The position numbers and the translations under genes are program-made. Shown in pieces: positions 6,311 through 6,449 of a stretch of 6,449 bases of DNA. Position 1 is the first letter of the stretch, and the number at the start of each line of letters is the position of its first letter. Origin of the DNA: Hyphomicrobiaceae bacterium (GTDB taxonomy: Bacteria > Pseudomonadota > Alphaproteobacteria > Rhizobiales > Hyphomicrobiaceae); assembly GCA_021775715.1 (NCBI GenBank), contig JAJFHI010000164.1, positions 1-6,449 on the forward strand. Direction: 5' to 3'. A model generated the notes under the pieces. The model saw nothing but the letters and a program-made list of their open reading frames with translations, had not been told where the DNA came from and made no database searches.

Positions 6311-6340
6311 CATATATGGCGAGATGCATCAAAAACTCAA
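6311..6340 (-). promoter_or_regulatory. dapF: Possible sigma-70-type promoter of the dapF cluster
   Basis: On the - strand TTGAGT (6340-6335) is followed after 18 bases by TATATG (6316-6311), a fair match to -35/-10 boxes. The dapF ATG begins five bases further on, so transcription would start at or within a base of it. The -10 overlaps a perfect 10-bp palindrome, CCATATATGG (6310-6319). If transcription starts further upstream, the ATG at 6329 could be used instead. Confidence 0.3.
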
Positions 6341-6364
6341 TCACACAACAGAGCGGCGGGCACT

Positions 6365-6449
6365 ATGCCAACAGCAACTGCTGGTTCACATACACCTTCT
6401 GGACCTATGCCTAATGCCACAGCATCGGTCTGGGTCAACAAATATCTAG
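6365..6449 (+). CDS. Possible start of an unrecognised divergent gene, truncated by the window edge
   Basis: An ATG at 6365 opens a frame with no stop to the window end (28 codons): MPTATAGSHTPSGP, then a second in-frame Met (ATG at 6407), then MPNATASVWVNKYL. It begins 59 bases from the dapF start and would be divergent from it. The first residues are Ala/Thr/Pro-rich and low in complexity, and the later VWVNKYL looks more protein-like, so 6407 (with GGA four bases upstream) may be the better start. I do not recognise a family. The opposite strand is also open here in one frame, so coding is not proven. Confidence 0.3.
   Translation, partial: MPTATAGSHTPSGPMPNATASVWVNKYL

Noticed and set aside
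6310..6319. CCATATATGG perfect palindrome as an operator before dapF
   Set aside because: A 10-bp A/T-centred palindrome is short and overlaps a likely -10 box; no regulator is suggested by the neighbours.
5841..6449. Long + strand frame opposite dapF that runs off the right edge
   Set aside because: Antisense to dapF, whose catalytic motifs are intact; product is low in recognisable features. The separate frame at 6365 is the better candidate for a divergent gene.

Overview
The window reads as an ordinary chromosomal segment of an alphaproteobacterium, most likely from the Hyphomicrobiales/Rhodobiaceae side. This is inferred from protein flavour and from the gene order dapF-mtaB-ftsY-ispZ, which I recall as common in that group. 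GC content looks moderate by eye. There is no sign of phage, transposon, integron, CRISPR array, tRNA or rRNA.

Layout from left to right. (1) Positions 1-471, + strand, hold the last 156 codons of asd (aspartate-semialdehyde dehydrogenase), followed by a strong near-perfect hairpin at 507-539. (2) A MarR-family repressor gene lies on the - strand at 638-1132, convergent with asd. Upstream of it is a 276-base non-coding stretch (1133-1408) with two adjacent 13-bp palindromes that may be operators. (3) A leftward gene cluster occupies 1409-6305 on the - strand, read right to left: dapF (diaminopimelate epimerase), mtaB (tRNA t6A methylthiotransferase), ftsY (SRP receptor), then two tandem, clearly different members of the YciB/IspZ inner-membrane septation family. 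mtaB and ftsY overlap by one base (TGATG). (4) At the right edge, divergent from dapF, a short + strand reading frame opens at 6365 and runs off the window; I do not recognise it.

Working together: Asd and DapF are both enzymes of the aspartate-to-meso-diaminopimelate/lysine pathway, so the window brackets peptidoglycan precursor supply. FtsY brings ribosome-nascent chain-SRP complexes to the SecYEG translocon. The IspZ-like proteins are multi-spanning inner-membrane proteins linked in other bacteria to septation and envelope synthesis. MtaB modifies tRNAs reading ANN codons. The cluster therefore has a growth, envelope and translation theme and is housekeeping in character.

I found no convincing new system. 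The most interesting item is the tandem pair of IspZ paralogues: the first-transcribed copy has lost signature residues, gained about 14 residues near the C-terminal end of the core, and carries a long polar tail. Secondary items are the paired palindromes before marR, the single cysteine of the MarR protein, and a possible leaderless start for dapF.
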